A stretch of 64,000 nt of DNA from Planctomycetota bacterium (GCA_016713175.1 JADJPQ010000003.1:609514-673513), one strand, 5' to 3'. Positions 54,952-63,622 are shown, counted from the first letter of the stretch. Numbers and translations: made by a program. Notes: a model not told the origin generated them from the sequence alone.

Positions 54952-55891
54952 CGCAAGACACCTCAACGGACACCCTGTATGGCTCCCGTGTGCTGCGGCC
55001 GAGCCGATTCTCCCAACTGCACTTCCCGGCCTTGACAAAGAAGTAGTTCGCCGAATGACGTTGCCCGCAACGCGAGAGAAGAAACCGTGTAGTCACGTTT
55101 TCCGCTGAGGTGTCATGAGTTGCTGCAGCTGGCACGCCCGCATGATTCCCTGGATTGGTCAGATAACAATGCTCGGGACAGCCCATTTGTGGGTAGCTGG
55201 CACACCAGTCGACCGGCTTGCACTCCGGGTTGTCATCACCGGCCTTCACAGAGGGCACTCCCGGCGGAAGCGAAGTAGGAAGCTGCCTGCAGTCAGTAAT
55301 GCCAGGTGGCAACCTCGGGTCAGAGGGGTTCACGCAGCGGCATATCTTTGCACCTCGGAACTGCTTCTTCAGTTTGAACTTGTACACCACGCCAGCGCGA
55401 CAAGCGTGGTGCGTGCGGCAGTTTGGCTTCCGACCCTCGCAGGCCCCGTTCCACGCGTACTGGATATCCACGAGGACGTCTTCAATGACGTCATCGGCAT
55501 TTCCGAAGTACTGTGGCTGCCCGATACGGACGAGACACCGCCCGCACCCTTGCCCCTCCTGCGACTTGGGCCAGGAGTCGGCAGGGTGACGCGACTCGCC
55601 ACGCAGGCCACTGGCCAAGCTCAAGGTCGTGGCGGTTTGGGGTGCCGTAGCATCACGGCCAATTGGGGGTTGGCTCCCGAGACCATCATCCGGCGAGGAA
55701 CCTGATTTGGCGTCGCAACCGCAACGGTGCCTTGACAAGTTCAAATATGACACACCAGAGTCGCCACAGGCACATGGGCTCCCGACTCCGTTGAACTCCG
55801 AACGTACCAATTGATCAGGCAGGGCAACGCTTCGACAAGCCGCGCAGTGATTAGCATGATCAGCGTGGGCCAGACTTGGTCCGTCCGACAT
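54935..55891 (-). CDS. Cys-rich protein with shared N-terminal module and variable C-terminus (cassette 1)
   Basis: 318 residues from ATG 55891. The N-terminal module is shared with the cassette 2 protein at identical spacing: C-x-x-C-x4-L-x2-Q-x-V-x-S, then [FY]-x-G-x-G-x-P-CACG, then after 8-9 residues SRHRCGCD. The C-x-x-C, C-x-C and H-x-C-x-C groups look like a zinc-binding knuckle. After it the sequences share nothing obvious; this C-terminus is 20% Cys/Pro/Asn-rich with further CxxC pairs (CGRC, CRC). No signal peptide seen. Toxin-like role is inferred from layout only. Confidence 0.65.
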   Translation of the reverse strand: MSDGPSLAHADHANHCAACRSVALPDQLVRSEFNGVGSPCACGDSGVSYLNLSRHRCGCDAKSGSSPDDGLGSQPPIGRDATAPQTATTLSLASGLRGESRHPADSWPKSQEGQGCGRCLVRIGQPQYFGNADDVIEDVLVDIQYAWNGACEGRKPNCRTHHACRAGVVYKFKLKKQFRGAKICRCVNPSDPRLPPGITDCRQLPTSLPPGVPSVKAGDDNPECKPVDWCASYPQMGCPEHCYLTNPGNHAGVPAAATHDTSAENVTTRFLLSRCGQRHSANYFFVKAGKCSWENRLGRSTREPYRVSVEVSCDACNG

Positions 55892-55958
55892 CACAGCCCG
55901 GAGCGAGGGTGGCCCGGCGCCCAGTCTTCCCTGTGCCGAGACCCTGGACGGGCGCCCT

Positions 55959-56045
55959 TCAAGCGACGAATGTGTCGAGTCCCTGGGCGCCTTGCAAGTC
56001 GACGGATTCCAGCTCGTTCTCTGCCAGCCAAAACTCACGGGTCAC
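55959..56045 (-). CDS. Small ORF MTREFWLAE... at the conserved/variable junction
   Basis: 28 codons from GTG 56045. The start VTREFWLAENELESVDL is conserved in cassette 2 (about 62422-62370) apart from N-to-D, V-to-A changes and one missing base there. Conservative changes argue for a coding frame. It lies 21 bases after the third MIDA-type gene and just inside the point where the two cassettes stop matching. It could be the true N-terminus of the following protein before a frameshift, or a short peptide of its own. Confidence 0.35.
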   Translation of the reverse strand: MTREFWLAENELESVDLQGAQGLDTFVA

Positions 56046-56066
56046 CTCGACGCAAGGTCCGAAGCA

Positions 56067-56447
56067 TCAGCTCCGGACCGACTCGAACCATACCGGTTCT
56101 TGGAAACGGAACACTACCCACCCACGCAGACCTTCCGACAGCGTGTCAGAACGCGCCAGGCTCAACCGAAACCTGACCACTTCCATCAGCCCTGACCACT
56201 CCGCCGTCTGCCGACCGACACCCGAGAACACCAGCGTCGTCGTCGGCGAGAACGGCGCCCCATCGCCGACCTGGTCCATGCCCTTCTGCAGCAGCTCCAC
56301 CGTCAGCTCCGCGCCGTACGCCGCCACCACCTCCACCGTACACCGCAGGTTGTCGCCCCGTCGAGGCACCCACACGCCGAACACCTCGACGTCCACCGTG
56401 GCGTCGTCGAGCTGCCGTCGCGTCATCAGCACTTCTGCATCGATCAT
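56067..56447 (-). CDS. MIDA-type small protein 3 (cassette 1)
   Basis: 126 residues from ATG 56447: MIDAEVLMTRRQLDD, FGVWVPRRGDNLRC, ELTVELLQKGMDQVGDG, FSGVGRQTAEWSGLMEVVRFRLSLA and a W-x-x-F-R-x-x-x-P-x-W-F ending. The R-x-GDN, [FE]L-x-K-x-x-[DE]-x-GDG and WFESV blocks align with the other two MIDA-type proteins, so all three are tandem paralogues. Strand-rich, no signal. The cassette 2 counterpart has lost its start. Function unknown. Confidence 0.7.
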   Translation of the reverse strand: MIDAEVLMTRRQLDDATVDVEVFGVWVPRRGDNLRCTVEVVAAYGAELTVELLQKGMDQVGDGAPFSPTTTLVFSGVGRQTAEWSGLMEVVRFRLSLARSDTLSEGLRGWVVFRFQEPVWFESVRS

Positions 56448-56458
56448 GGTCGTCGCCT

Positions 56459-56815
56459 CTACGCCTTCACCGCCGCAAACCACTCCGGACTCAGCAACCG
56501 GAACAGCACCCAGCCGTCCTCGACCGGGCTCTCCGTGCTCGTCGCCGTGATCCTGAACCGACACAGCTCCTTCAGGCCCAGCCACTCCTGCGGATTGCTG
56601 CGCCCGACGCTGCTGACTTCGATCTTGCCGGTCATCACCGTCCCGTCACCGACGTCCTCGCTGGCCTTGTGCACCAGCTCGACGCCGACCTTGCCGAGAT
56701 CCGTCGCCAGCAGCTCGACAACGACGCGGACGTTGTCTTCCTTGCGCGGAAACCACGGCGTGAACAGTTCCGTGGTCCCGGACGTGCCAAACGGCACGAG
56801 TTGTGCGTCGATCAT
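56459..56815 (-). CDS. MIDA-type small protein 2 (cassette 1)
   Basis: 118 residues from ATG 56815, beginning MIDAQLVPFGTSGTTELFTPWFPRKEDNVRV. It shares with its neighbours the FxPWFPRxxDNxRV opening, VELVHKASEDVGDGT, WLGLKELCRFRITATST and W-V-L-F-R-L-L-S-P-E-W-F ending. It is intact. About 40% of positions are shared by eye with protein 3. It sits 11 bases upstream of gene 3, so the three are likely co-translated. Confidence 0.75.
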   Translation of the reverse strand: MIDAQLVPFGTSGTTELFTPWFPRKEDNVRVVVELLATDLGKVGVELVHKASEDVGDGTVMTGKIEVSSVGRSNPQEWLGLKELCRFRITATSTESPVEDGWVLFRLLSPEWFAAVKA

Positions 56816-56848
56816 GTGTGGCCTCCGCGGCAGGGCGCCGCACCGGGA

Positions 56849-57238
56849 TCACCAGGCCTTGACGTTGTCGAACCAGATCGGCGACAGCATCCGGAACGTC
56901 GCGTACGCCGTGCCGCTCGTCGCCTCGAGCTTGAACTGGTAGCGCACCAACTGCTTTGAAACCCTTGACCGTCGAAGTGTCTTGCACCGGCCAGGTCGCC
57001 GGCGTTCGCGTTGCAGTCGTCAGCTCGATCGTCGTCGCCGAATTGACGTCGACGCCATCGCCGGTGTCCTCGGCATCTTGTGGAAGGCGCGCACCGTCAA
57101 CTTCGCGCCAGTGCCGGCCAACGCCACCGCCTCGGCCGTGAACGTCGCGTAGTCGCCACCGCGCTGGAACCAGGGACTGAACAGAATCACACTGCTGGCA
57201 CCTGCGCCAGTCGTGACCAGGGTTTGGGCATCGATCAT
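56849..57238 (-). pseudogene. MIDA-type small protein 1 (cassette 1), frame disrupted
   Basis: Starts MIDAQTLVTTGAGASSVILF and continues SPWFQRGGDYATFTAEAVALAG to AFHK. A missing base (cassette 2 has one more T) moves the frame before EDTGDGVDVNSATTIELT. A further shift precedes LVRYQFKLEATSGTAYATFRM, ending SPIWFDNVKAW. All three paralogue blocks are present once frames are joined. Its ATG overlaps the sigma-like gene stop in ATGA. Whether the shifts are real is unclear. Confidence 0.65.
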
Positions 57239-57506
57239 CTCGAGAACTCCGGATTCCTCGGGGACCCACGGCGCCGCTCCCTGCCACGGATCCGGACCTT
57301 CGTAGCCCGACGGAACCCGCGCAGAGACTCAGTCCGTGAACTCGGCGGCCGCAGCAAAGCGCCCGCCGGCAACATCAAGGAGTCAGGGGGGGACTGCCCA
57401 CCATTTCGCAAGCAGTTCTTGGGGTTTCGCCGGGGGACTCTGTCCCCGTGTCGTGAGCCGTGTTCGAAGGGCGTTGCGCCCCTGGGATTTGCCGCATGAT
57501 GCCATC

Positions 57507-57562
57507 CCGAGGAAGCCTCGGAGTTCGAGTGGGAAGAGGCACGGGTGGCCGAAGCCACCCGT
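57507..57562. other. Two hairpins in the non-coding end of the IS110 element
   Basis: CCGAGG/CCTCGG with an AAG loop (57507-57521) and a perfect 9-base stem ACGGGTGGC/GCCACCCGT with a CGAA tetraloop (57541-57562). The region downstream of the transposase is too structured to look like leftover coding sequence. A third weak stem (GGCCC/GGGCC) follows near 57640. Possibly part of an RNA in this end of the element. Confidence 0.4.
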
Positions 57563-57674
57563 TCCTCGGTCTGGCCCCAGGACGGCGCTCGGGTTGGTTC
57601 CCACCAGAGCCCTATCCTCCGCCGGGGTCGAAGCCGATGGGCCCCGTGGGCCGAACGGTCGTCGAGATGGCAGC

Positions 57675-58906
57675 TCATGCAGCCTGCGGGATTGCGGCGC
57701 GGAACTCGACTGCGAGCGCAGCATGGCGCAGAGGACTCCGAGCAAGCGATCGGCGACGCAGCGAAGGGCCTGTCCATGCGACTTGCCTCGGGCGCGCAAC
57801 GCGGTGTAGCGCGCTTGGAGGTGGGTTCACGTTGGGCGGCGACGCGTGCAAGGTGGTAGGCGGCGTTCCGGAGTCGTAGATGGCACGCGGCACGCATGAC
57901 GACTTGATGGCGCTTGCCGCTGCGGCGGGTCACCGGTGCGACCCCTGCAAGTGCTCGCAGCGCCGGGTAGTCTCTGGCCGCGAGTGGTTCTGCCGCTTCG
58001 CCGAGCAGCGTCGCCGCCACGATCATGCCGATCCCTGGCATGGAAAGAATGATCGCGACGTCGCGCTGCTCGGATGTCTGCCCCTGGCAGTCCTCCCCGC
58101 CGAGGCGCTCGAGCAACTGCTCAAGGCTCGCCTTGCACGTCTTGAGCTGTTCGTTGACCAGGCGCACACGCTGGCCGAGCAGCAGCAGATGCGCGGTTGC
58201 AGCGGTGGCCGTCCCGGGGGCGGAGAACACCGGCCGTTGACGCAAGAGTTGGAGAGCCTGTTCGGCGTCAATCCGGCGAATGCGATGCTCTTGGAGGAGT
58301 CTGCGAACTTCCGCAGGACGAGCCTTCAGTGCCGCGGCAGGATTGCGGATGCGTTCGAACAAGCGGATGGCCCAATCCTCCCCAGGATCCTCGCAGACTT
58401 GCAGGAACGCTGGGAAGTAGCGCGCGAACTGTGCGCGCATCTGGTTGACCAGGCCGGTGCGTTCGGCTTGCAGCTCGTCGTGCATCCGCGACCACTCACG
58501 CAGTTCGATCACCGTGGCGGGCTGCACAGCCAGGCGGCGGAACAGGTGGTGGTCGGTGCGCAGCGAGTCGGCGAGCACCCAGTGCGTCGCGTCGGTCGTC
58601 CTTGGCGCCAGCTACCGTGAAGCGATCCCGGAAGCGGTCGAGCTGCTTCGGGTTGATCGCGAACACCACGAAACCGCGGTCCAGCAGAGTCTCGACTACG
58701 GCGCCATGAGGCACTTCGATCGCTACCGCGATCGAACCCGGGTCGCCGAGCTTCAGCAGCCAGTCGCACAGATCGGCGAGGCCATCGCCACTGTGCGTGA
58801 ACGCCCTGGCGTCGACCTGCTTGCCGTCAGCCTGCAGCGCGCAGACCTCGTGTTCAGCACTGGCCCAGTCGACCCCGACGAAGTGCTTCCAGTTCGTGTT
58901 CTCCAT
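57675..58906 (-). pseudogene. IS110-family transposase (DEDD plus Tnp20), two or more frameshifts
   Basis: Starts at ATG 58906 (MENTNWKHFVGVDWASAEHE) with GGAGG at 58912-58916. The RuvC-like N-terminus has FVGVDWA, VAIEVPHGAV and AKDDRRDA. There one extra base breaks the frame: GCACTGGG would read DAWVLADSLRTD without the C. The C-terminal Tnp20 domain follows (SMPGIGMIVAATLLGEA, GVAPVTRRSGKRH with the catalytic Ser). A second break near 57815 precedes LQARYTALRARGKSHGQALRCVADRLL. The real stop is uncertain; 57675 is one possibility. Confidence 0.8.
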
Positions 58907-59013
58907 ACCAACCTCCGTAGCGGACATGGGGAAGAACCGGCACCGCGCTCCGCGGCGCGCCCTGTACTGGTGCTCGATGGCACGGACTGCCCACAGGACG
59001 TCAGAGCGCGGCT

Positions 59014-59081
59014 GCCTGCCGAGGCACGGGTCCCCCCCAGGAGATCGGATCTCAGGGGGCAAATGGTGGCTCTCGGCAGGC
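59014..59081 (-). ncRNA. Candidate bridge RNA hairpin in IS110 left end
   Basis: Upstream of the transposase in the 237-base non-coding end, GCCTGCCGAG (59014-59023) pairs with CTCGGCAGGC (59072-59081). Inside, CCCCC...AGATC pairs with GATCT...GGGGG (around 59030-59060), leaving internal loops. A long stem with internal loops in this position is how bridge RNAs of IS110 elements look. Evidence is structural only. Confidence 0.35.
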
Positions 59082-59142
59082 TGCCGGACCGGCCGGAGTC
59101 TACGATGAGCAGGCCCCGGCTGGCACTTTGCGTGGTACAGGG

Positions 59143-59369
59143 GTACGATTTTCCGTCGCCTTGCTCGATCCGGGCAAAGTACACCCGCACCCGACGGCCG
59201 ATCCGCTTCATCGTTCGCTTCACGTTCGAACACGCGATCTCGAGCTCACGCGCCGCGGCGTGGATCGACGGAGCCTCCAGGCACACGAGCCCGACCTGCC
59301 GCTGCCGCGCCGTCAGCGGCGACAGCCCGACCGGCAATCCGAGCACCGCGCGCAGCTGATCGACCGCCA
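59143..59369. repeat. Right part of the direct repeat, cassette 1
   Basis: Near-identical to 63774-64000 within the sigma-like gene. In cassette 2 this joins directly to the left part of the repeat, which defines the IS insertion point. Several single-base indels distinguish the copies, most near 63915-63990. Confidence 0.8.
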
Positions 59370-59748
59370 CGCCGAAGAATGCCGAACGCCGCGCGGCGAT
59401 CGATGCGAGCAAGGCGCGCTTGCGGCGCTGCTCCGAGTTCCACAACCGCCGGACGGCGTTCGCCGACACGAGGAACGCCCACGCTTCCACGTCCGTCGGT
59501 CGCCGGCCGCGCAGTTGCTCATCGACCCACTTGTCGAGCGCCGCCTCGACGGCATCCCGGATCAGTTGCGGCGACTGCGTCACCGACGCAGCACCGCGAT
59601 GTGCGGCGGCGGCAACACGTTGGCGCAAGTGGTCCAGTCCTGATGGCGCGTCTTCCATCGCGATCTCCGAACCTCCGTAGCCCGGAGAACAGAGATCGTA
59701 ACCGGCTTCGCGCCGCCGCGCAGTCCAGTCAGCACGTCAGCGACATCC

Positions 59749-59967
59749 TCAGTTCGTGGGCGGAACGTCGGCAACCCAACGGGGCGGATTGCCCTCGGCC
59801 CGCAACGCCAATCGGAAGTCGCCGACGCGGAACCGCGCGACCCAGCCCGCGACAGGCTGCAAGTCCAGCCGCAGCAGATCAGTGCGTCCGTGCACCCCAT
59901 CTCCGTGGGCATCCGGCTTCCTCGGTCGCAGCTTTGGGTCCATGAACTCGCTCGCGTCGTCCTGCAT
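59749..59967 (-). CDS. Small protein of unknown function upstream of the sigma-like gene
   Basis: 72 residues from ATG 59967 with AGGTGG about seven bases before. The sequence begins MQDDASEFMDPKLRPR and ends WVARFRVGDFRLALRAEGNPPRWV, a strand-like pattern with W and R. An alternative start is the internal ATG at 59943. It precedes the sigma-like gene on the same strand with a 90-base gap. No family recognised. Confidence 0.45.
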   Translation of the reverse strand: MQDDASEFMDPKLRPRKPDAHGDGVHGRTDLLRLDLQPVAGWVARFRVGDFRLALRAEGNPPRWVADVPPTN

Positions 59968-60053
59968 GCCGCCACCTCGCTGGGCTCCGACTCTTCATCG
60001 GGTGTCGATTGGAGTCCGCACGGGGTCGAGAGTCGGGAGAACTTCGTCACGGC

Positions 60054-60500
60054 GCTGGCGACGAGCGCTGGTCGTTGAGGCTGGTCGTCGCGGAGGGGCA
60101 GCACGTCGGCAAGCAGGCGAGCGTGGGACAGCCTCGTGTTCAGCACGCGTGGACGGGCCCGCGCGCGGCTGGTGTTCTTTGCGCTCGGGTTGCCGGCGAC
60201 CGGGCGCGTGCGGATGGAACCGCGGGATCTCGAGGGGCGCGTGGCGTTCGTGGAGGTGCGACCGGCGGAGTATGCGAGTCCGAGTGGGGAGACCGTTCGG
60301 CGCAATGAGGTGCCGTACGATGGGTATCGGCCGGTGCCGGAGGCGATCGGGGGACGGTGGGTGGGTCGGCGGGTGGTGGTGGGCGGAAGCCGCCGAAGAC
60401 GGCGCAGCCTTCGGGGGACGGGGAGGATGAGGAGGTGGATCCGGAGGAGATCCGTTCTGATCGGGCGGTCGCGCGGTGTGGCTCGCCACGCTGCGCGGCG
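60054..60500 (+). pseudogene. DUF669-like gene remnant (cassette 2)
   Basis: From GCTGGCGACGAGCGC onward it matches 53088-53530 closely, but the first 36 codons are absent. The join in this copy (ACGGCGCTGGCGACG) matches a loss between short GCTGGC-type repeats seen in the intact gene. Frame shifts near 60120 (one extra base) and in the acidic tail also break it. No start codon or ribosome site precedes it. Confidence 0.7.
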
Positions 60501-60637
60501 CCTCTTACCGGTCGGAGACCGTGTGCCCGATCGCATCGGCGCGGCAGAAACGAGAACCGAGAGCACTAACCACAAGGGGGTCTGGTGGAATCAACAAAAA
60601 ATCGAACGGTCTCAAGAGAGGTCTCAGGTGGGCCGTC

Positions 60638-60985
60638 TCAATAGCGAACTCTCCATACGCGATAACCGTCCGTGGTCTTGCCGCCACCAAGGTACCGGAC
60701 CTCGATCACGCGGCCGCCCATGTCCCGCAGCGAATACCGTCGAAACGGGTGCAATATTGCGTCAATTGCGTCGTCCGCAGATACGCCGACATCAACGTAC
60801 TGCTTCATTTTCTCACCGATGACCCAAGCCGCTTCAACACCGGAAGCCAGCATGGTGTGTGCGATCGAAATATGATCGGGCATTGTGGACGGTGGGCCGG
60901 CAGCGATGTCCATCTCGTAGCATGGTTCTGAATGTGGCGAGAACCCACACGATACGACAATCATGAGGCAAGCCACGAACTTCAT
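60638..60985 (-). CDS. Lipoprotein, partner gene of cassette 2
   Basis: 115 residues from ATG 60985 with AAGGAG at 60994-60999. Lipobox IVVSC (Cys about 13) after MKFVACLMIVVS. The mature part has a helical middle (VEAAWVIGEKMKQYVDVGVSADDAIDAILHPF) and an R/Y-rich strand end. It begins 28 bases after the stop of the Cys-rich gene, in the slot that in cassette 1 holds a different protein. GC is lower than average. A periplasmic immunity-like protein is inferred from position only. Confidence 0.65.
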   Translation of the reverse strand: MKFVACLMIVVSCGFSPHSEPCYEMDIAAGPPSTMPDHISIAHTMLASGVEAAWVIGEKMKQYVDVGVSADDAIDAILHPFRRYSLRDMGGRVIEVRYLGGGKTTDGYRVWRVRY

Positions 60986-61012
60986 GAGCAAATCTCCTTT
61001 GCAGCGTTCTTG

Positions 61013-62270
61013 TTACTGTCCAGTGCCTTTCGCTCCAGTCCACAACTGCGCTCCCGTCATGGGGGCAAGTTCGCGATTCCAGAAGCGTGGCGCCCCCTTC
61101 CACCAAGAATCAAAGGTCATGAGAGCATCGATTGCCTTCTTGGATGGATCACCCGAAGTAAAGAGTGGCGGATCCTTGTCGCATACTCCGCCGCAGACTG
61201 GCCCTTTGACGAAAGCTGATTTCGTACCCCAGTCTATCATCAGGAGAGCACAACATGTCTTGCACTCTGGGTGATCTGTCTTGGGGCAGCCGCTGGTCAC
61301 CCTAATGAATGCGAGCAGCAGGGCGGCTTTGCCAATATTCTTGATGCTCGGGCCTGGCCAATCCGAAAAATCCGCCTGCCCACGGCCTCCAGGACACCGC
61401 TGGATGTCTACCCAAGCCTTGAGGCGAGGTTGCCATTGCTCAGTCTGGTAGAGGCTATTCCAGGTCGAGAGATCAAACTTCTCGTACACTCCGACCTTAG
61501 GGTCAAACAGCGGCCCTGGCTCAAATGCCTCTTTGAGTTCAGCATCACACGGCGGATTCGCATTACCCTTGTCTCCGATAGTATGCCACGAAACAGCGTA
61601 GTGGAAAACAGCGGCAATCATTCCGTGAGGTCCCAGTGTGCGATCGTCAAAGCTCCTCCATAGGTCGTGCGCCAGGGTCCCAAAATTCGCGTCCCTGTTC
61701 ACGTCCCTGCCCAAACCAGAGCGAATGCAGAGCTTGTCGACACAGCAGCAGCAGGCCGTGCACGCCCTGTTCACCGACGCCGCAGATGCAAGTGTCGCAA
61801 CAGCGTTCTGCATCGACGAGCGGCGCCGGCCACTCATCAGACGTCCGGCGCACCATAGCCATCATGTGCCAGAATGGGGATCGCTGCTGAGGCAGGCCCG
61901 CACGCTGGTCTTCAGAGCGGTTATCGCACCCACACCGATGCCTGGAGACTCCTGATACGAAGTCTGGCTTGCCGCACGCGCACGGCATGCCTGTCCCACG
62001 GTAGGCCGACGGCACTCTCTGCTGGCTCAGGTCCTGCGTCCCGCAAGAACTGCACCCTTGATCCGCCGGTTTGTTGTTGCAGACACGATTGCACTGGTCA
62101 GGGGTCATCGTGCAGTCCGGTGGATTGGACGACGATGCGGTGCTCCCGCACCGCTCACACGACCGGCGCCCCTTGTACTCCCGGCATCGATAGAGTGCCT
62201 GAGAAGGAGCCCCAGTGCCCGGCGTCGGCACTCCGGTGATCGGACCGGGGGCGACCACCCACCCAGGCAC
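61013..62270 (-). CDS. Cys-rich protein with shared N-terminal module (cassette 2), frame uncertain
   Basis: GTG 62270 starts a frame through GCSSCGTQDLSQQ, TGMPCACGKPDFVSGV and SRHRCGCDNRSED, the module shared with cassette 1. That frame stops at 61647. A second frame, open from 61837 to 61013, carries ACTACCCCVDKLCIRSGLG and a long C-terminus (SLYQTEQWQPRLKAWVDIQR, CKTCCALLMIDWGTKSAF). I treat them as one protein with a frameshift between 61647 and 61837. Lower GC than neighbours. The C-terminus has no visible similarity to cassette 1 after the module. Confidence 0.5.
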
Positions 62271-62444
62271 CTGCGGAAACCCCGGCCCCGGTGTAGTTGG
62301 CCTGCCCGGTGCAGGAGTAGTTGGATCGCCTGACCAGGCGTCTCAGGACCATCCGGGTCCCCATGAATCGCTCAAGTCGGCGGATTCCAGCTCGTCCTCT
62401 GCCAGCCAAAACTCACGGTCACCTCGAACGCAAGGCCCAGAACA

Positions 62445-62822
62445 TCACTTCCGGACCGACTCGAACCATACCGGTTCCTGGAAACGGAACATCACCCACC
62501 CACGAAGTCCTTCCGGCAGCGTGTCGGACCGCGCCAGACTCAACCGAAACCTGACCACCTCCATCAGCCCTGACCACTCCGCCGTCTGCCGACCGACACC
62601 CGAGAACACCAACGTAGTCGTCGGCGAGAACGGCACTCCATCGCCGACCTTGTCCATGCCCTTCTGCAGCAGTTCCACCGTCAGCTCGCACCGCGCCGCC
62701 ACCACCTCCACCGTACCGCAGGTTGTCGCCCCGTCGAGGCACCCACACACCGAACACCTCGACGTCCTCCCGTGGCGTCGTCGCGCTCGCCGTCGCGTCA
62801 TCAGCACTTCTGCATCGACCGC
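62445..62822 (-). pseudogene. MIDA-type small protein 3 (cassette 2), start codon lost
   Basis: Where cassette 1 has ATG ATC GAT, this copy has GCG GTC GAT (62817-62822 region), so the initiation codon is gone. Further indels break RRQLDDATV and the region after FGVWV. The C-terminal half (ELTVELLQKGMDKVGDG to WFESVRK) is intact in frame. Confidence 0.7.
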
Positions 62823-62841
62823 GGTCGTCGCCTCTACGCCT

Positions 62842-63194
62842 TCATACGCTCGCAAACCACTCCGGGCTCAGCAACCGGAACAACACCCAGCCGTCCTCGA
62901 CCGGGCTTTCCGTGCTCGTCGCCGTGATCTTGAACCGACACAGCTCCTTCAGGCCAAGCCACTCCTGCGGGTTGCTGCGCCCGACGCTGCTGACTTCGAT
63001 CTTGCCGGTCATCACCGTCCCGTCACCGACGTCCTCGCTGCTCTTGTGCACCAGGCTCGACGCCGACCTTGCCGAGGTCCGTCGCCAACAATTCGACGAC
63101 GACGCGGACGTTGTCTTCCTTGCGCGGAAACCACGGCGTGAACAGTTCCGTGGTCCCGGACGTGCCAAACGGCACGAGTTGTGCATGGATCATG
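62842..63194 (-). pseudogene. MIDA-type small protein 2 (cassette 2), frameshifted
   Basis: ATG 63194 starts MIHAQLVPFGTSG, then matches cassette 1 until about VGVE, where one extra G (CACCAGGCTCG against CACCAGCTCG) breaks the frame. The rest reads LVHKSSEDVGDGTVMTG to SPEWFASV and stops a few residues early. Confidence 0.65.
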
Positions 63195-63227
63195 TGTGGC
63201 CTCCGCGGCAGGGCGCCGCACCGGGAT

Positions 63228-63622
63228 CACCAGGCCCCTGACGTTGTCGAACCAGATCGGCGACAGCATCCGGAACGTCGCGCATGCGCCGTGCCGCTCG
63301 TCGCCTCGAGCTTGAACTGGTAGCGCACCAACCGCTTGGAAACCCTTGACCGTCGAAGTGTCTTGCACCGGCCAGGTCGCCGGCGTTCGCGTTGTAGGTC
63401 GTCAGCTCGATCGTCGTCGCCGAATTGACGTCGACGCCATCGCCGGTGTCCTCGGCATTCTTGTGGAAGGCGCGCACCGTCAACTTCGCGCCAGTGCCGG
63501 CCAACGCCACCGCCTCGGCCGTGAACGTCGCGTAGTCGCCACCGCGCTGGGAACCAGGGACTGAACAGAATCACACTGCTGGCACCTGCGCCAGTCGTGA
63601 CCAGGGTTTGGGCATCGATCAT
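63228..63622 (-). pseudogene. MIDA-type small protein 1 (cassette 2), frameshifted
   Basis: Starts MIDAQTLVTTGAGASSV at ATG 63622. One extra G (GCTGGGAACC) breaks the frame near SPWF, but the base missing in cassette 1 is present, so AFHKNAEDTGDGVDVNSATTIEL reads through. Several further indels follow before the common end. Confidence 0.6.

Larger units (their letters stand above)
55995..57391. repeat. Left direct repeat unit, cassette 1 (about 1.4 kb)
   Basis: Near-identical to 62375-63774, covering the end of the variable gene junction, the three MIDA-type genes and the 3-prime end of the sigma-like gene. Differences are scattered substitutions plus single-base indels. Identity stops abruptly at about 55995 on the left. 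Confidence 0.85.
57387..59143. mobile_element. IS110-family insertion sequence
   Basis: Bounded by comparison with the empty site in cassette 2: that copy reads AGTCA, six G, TACGATT (63764-63781) with no insertion. Here AGTCA plus a G-run (57381-57392) and a G-run plus TACGATT (59140-59150) are 1.75 kb apart. The exact ends fall within the G-run, so no target duplication can be called. No terminal inverted repeats are visible, as is usual for the family. It holds a frame-broken DEDD transposase on the minus strand. Confidence 0.85.
57235..59658 (-). pseudogene. Sigma-70-like regulator (cassette 1), split by an IS110 element
   Basis: The gene starts at ATG 59658 with GGAG at 59665-59668. The N-terminal part (IRDAVEAALDKWVDEQL, EAWAFLVSANAVRRLW) resembles sigma region 2; LSPLTARQRQVGLVCLEAPSIHAAARELEI and NVKRTMKRIGRRVRV give a region 4 helix-turn-helix. 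At EQGDGKSYP the IS110 element interrupts it (57387-59143). The C-terminus resumes as DSLMLPAGALLRPP and ends NPEFSR, with a stop overlapping the first MIDA-type ATG. The protein probably controlled the cassette. Confidence 0.7.

Noticed and set aside
60060..60450. A possible intact second DUF669 gene
   Set aside because: No start codon upstream, missing N-terminus and frame breaks; called a remnant.
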